64,000 nucleotides of DNA from Tetrapisispora phaffii CBS 4417 (Eukaryota; Ascomycota; Saccharomycetes; Saccharomycetales; Saccharomycetaceae). Made by a program: the position numbers and the translations under genes. Shown here piece after piece: positions 62,202 through 64,000 of the stretch. Within the stretch, counting starts at the first letter, position 1. Each line of letters starts with the position of its first letter. The stretch spans positions 682,001 to 746,000 of the forward strand of contig NC_016525.1 of NCBI RefSeq assembly GCF_000236905.1, given 5' to 3'. The notes under the pieces were generated by a model, which saw nothing but the letters and a program-made list of their open reading frames with translations, had not been told where the DNA came from and made no database searches.

Positions 62202-64000
62202 ATGATTGTTCGTGGTGAAGATAATTTGTATCTGTATAACCTGACTTTGAAGAAGCAATCCAATTACATACATTCCTGTATTGGTTATTTTGTAGACATT
62301 TCCGTTTCAAATGCTGTAGATATTTCAAATACAGAAAAAAAAAAACTAGAAAGGAAAAAACAACCTCATCTACAGATATGCATTGCTACTGAGTCACATA
62401 TTGAACTTTACGATGTTTCTGAAGGCAATCTTACTCCATTAGCATCGATACCAATATTCGCAATAATAACAAAAATTGAATCTATCTTTTTCCAGAATAA
62501 AGAAGAATCAGTATTAGCAGTGTTGTCTGACTCTGGTGTTTTATCTATTATTCAGTTTATTAACGAAAATGGAACAATTAAATTACAAACATTGTATAAC
62601 CAACCTCTTTCGCGAACAGGTATTCGTAGATTATCACCAATATATCATTTGAATGTCGATCCATATGGGCGTTGCCTGTTAATTTCTGCAATGGAGAGGA
62701 ACAAACTATGCTTCTTAATAGATTACCAACATGATAAATTTAGGATTTCATCACCATTAGAAATAAATAGACCAGATATGATTATTCTAGAAGAGACAGT
62801 ATGTGACGTATTATATAATAATCCATGTTTTGCATCCATTGAAATTGATACAGTTAATAATAATGATCATCGTTTAGTATTTTACGTATTAGATTTAAGC
62901 TTAAATCATGTAATCAAGAAATCAGACTATAAGATCAGATCTACGGCAAACTTTCTAATGAGCTTACCAGAATTATCTAGATATGACATAAGGACATTAA
63001 TAAATGAAGAAGATGAAGCTGATGAAAACATAAACCCTTTTGTTATTATTGGTTTTGAAAATTTTATATTAATTAAAGATATGAATGGATATTACAGCTT
63101 AAAAGTACAAATACCTAGAAGAGAAAATCAACAAGGAGTTGTTACTATAATTTCATCTTCTATTCAAAAACTGAAGAAGGATTTTTTTATACTATTACAG
63201 ACAAATCATGGGGATTTGTTAAAATTAACAGTAACAGCTGATAAGAATAACAGAAATAGGCCTATGGCTTCCATCTCATATTTTGACTCTATTTATCAAT
63301 CTGATAAGCTGCATATATTTAAAAATGGTTATTTGTTCAATAACTCAGAATACTTCAACTGTCATTTGTTTCAATTTGAAAGTTTAGGGGAAGATAACTC
63401 AGCATCAAACTCATGTTCTTCGAAAACCCCAGAAGAACATATATTGTTTAAACCACCTACTACCTTACAGAATCTAAGCATTTCTCATTCATTAAAATGC
63501 TTAAATCCATTACGCGATAATACAGTCTCTTCATCATCACCATTGACTTTAACTTATCAAAGAAACAATAATATCTGCTCAATTAAAGCTAGTGTTGAAT
63601 TCACAAGCCTAATTACAACCTACATTTCAAATAACGTGAAAAATCTATGGCCCATTAGAAATCCGAATAGTAAATTTCACAAGATATTAATCTTGGGTTA
63701 TACAAATTCTACCACAATGCTGAATATAGAAAATGATTCCATAGAAGAACTTCAATTAGAAGATAATCCATTTATCACTAAAGGAGATAATACCATACTT
63801 GCTGAATTAATTGGAAATAGATCAATTATACAGGTATGTGAGAATGAAATGCATCAAATTACGTTGGGCACTGAAAATAATTTCAAGTTGAAATTGAAAT
63901 GGTACCCACCAGCTGGAATAAGAATCACATCAGCTGCTTGTACGGCATCCCAAATTGCATTAGCACTTTCAAATTATGAAATTGCATATTTTGAACTGAA
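62202..64000 (+). CDS. RSE1: U2 snRNP SF3b subunit Rse1 (SF3B3 family), 3' end outside window
   Basis: An ATG at 62202 opens a frame that stays open for 599 codons to the window end; the full S. cerevisiae protein has 1361 residues. Rse1 is the beta-propeller scaffold of SF3b, needed for branch-site recognition and prespliceosome assembly. The N-terminus MIVRGEDNLYLYNLTLKKQ matches the family start, as do LQICIATESHIELYDVSEG, LAVLSDSGVLSIIQF, HLNVDPYGRCLLISAMERNK and GFENFILIKD. Position near KCH1/PRM6 agrees with YML049C. The frame crosses an A11 run at 62335-62345 without a shift. Confidence 0.93.
   Translation, partial: MIVRGEDNLYLYNLTLKKQSNYIHSCIGYFVDISVSNAVDISNTEKKKLERKKQPHLQICIATESHIELYDVSEGNLTPLASIPIFAIITKIESIFFQNKEESVLAVLSDSGVLSIIQFINENGTIKLQTLYNQPLSRTGIRRLSPIYHLNVDPYGRCLLISAMERNKLCFLIDYQHDKFRISSPLEINRPDMIILEETVCDVLYNNPCFASIEIDTVNNNDHRLVFYVLDLSLNHVIKKSDYKIRSTANFLMSLPELSRYDIRTLINEEDEADENINPFVIIGFENFILIKDMNGYYSLKVQIPRRENQQGVVTIISSSIQKLKKDFFILLQTNHGDLLKLTVTADKNNRNRPMASISYFDSIYQSDKLHIFKNGYLFNNSEYFNCHLFQFESLGEDNSASNSCSSKTPEEHILFKPPTTLQNLSISHSLKCLNPLRDNTVSSSSPLTLTYQRNNNICSIKASVEFTSLITTYISNNVKNLWPIRNPNSKFHKILILGYTNSTTMLNIENDSIEELQLEDNPFITKGDNTILAELIGNRSIIQVCENEMHQITLGTENNFKLKLKWYPPAGIRITSAACTASQIALALSNYEIAYFEL

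Overview
The window is nuclear DNA of a budding yeast of the Saccharomycetaceae. Almost every gene is a one-to-one relative of a Saccharomyces cerevisiae gene. The DNA is AT-rich, introns are rare and carry GTATGT donors and TACTAAC branch points, and Zn2Cys6, Tbf1 and Reb1 type regulation is visible. The species cannot be named from this window. Long AT-rich spacers and an ancestral-looking gene order with scattered gene losses would fit an early-diverging post-whole-genome-duplication (WGD) lineage such as Vanderwaltozyma or Tetrapisispora; this is inference.

Layout. (1) 1-5.0 kb: an unrecognised coiled-coil protein gene, SBH1 and ILV1 (S. cerevisiae chromosome V right arm, YER086/087). (2) 5.8-18.5 kb: RNY1, SPC29, KAP120, TBF1, a tandem pair of TAF14 genes and a Spo19-like GPI protein, matching YPL123 to YPL130 in order and orientation; HHO1 and NAN1 are absent. 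(3) 19-32.2 kb: AIM41, RUD3, RFC1, RCN2, then COX11 and RDS2, then DSC3, RPB8 and ISU1/2. This interleaves genes that in S. cerevisiae are split between YOR215-226 and YPL132-133, two WGD sister segments. (4) 33.1-47 kb: eIF5A, UTR4, cytochrome c, UTR2, a UTR1/YEF1-type NAD kinase, GDA1 and the YEL043W homologue, matching YEL034-YEL043 (sister segment YJR047-049). (5) 47.9-60.3 kb: an Nramp transporter gene (SMF1-like) inserted in the block, then IES6, GLY1, FRD1, TCA17, a very divergent BFA1 and KCH1 (YEL044-048 merged with YJR053-054). (6) 60.3-64 kb: a possible solo LTR, a tRNA-Arg(CCU) gene and the 5' part of RSE1, which runs off the end.

The genes are mainly housekeeping: protein translocation (SBH1), isoleucine and threonine metabolism (ILV1, GLY1), nuclear import and telobox transcription factors (KAP120, TBF1, TAF14), DNA replication (RFC1), mitochondria and Fe-S assembly (COX11, ISU, AIM41, cytochrome c), Golgi and cell wall (GDA1, RUD3, UTR2), the spindle pole and mitotic exit (SPC29, BFA1), and splicing (RSE1).

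The most notable observations are: a second, diverged TAF14 gene beside the canonical one, with its own 9-nt first exon and intron; a probable BFA1 orthologue recognisable mainly by its C-terminus; an inverted repeat and AACCCTA sites in the TBF1 promoter; several strong hairpins or palindromes in spacers; a GC-rich island between eIF5A and UTR4; and a possible decayed gene upstream of the SMF1-like gene.
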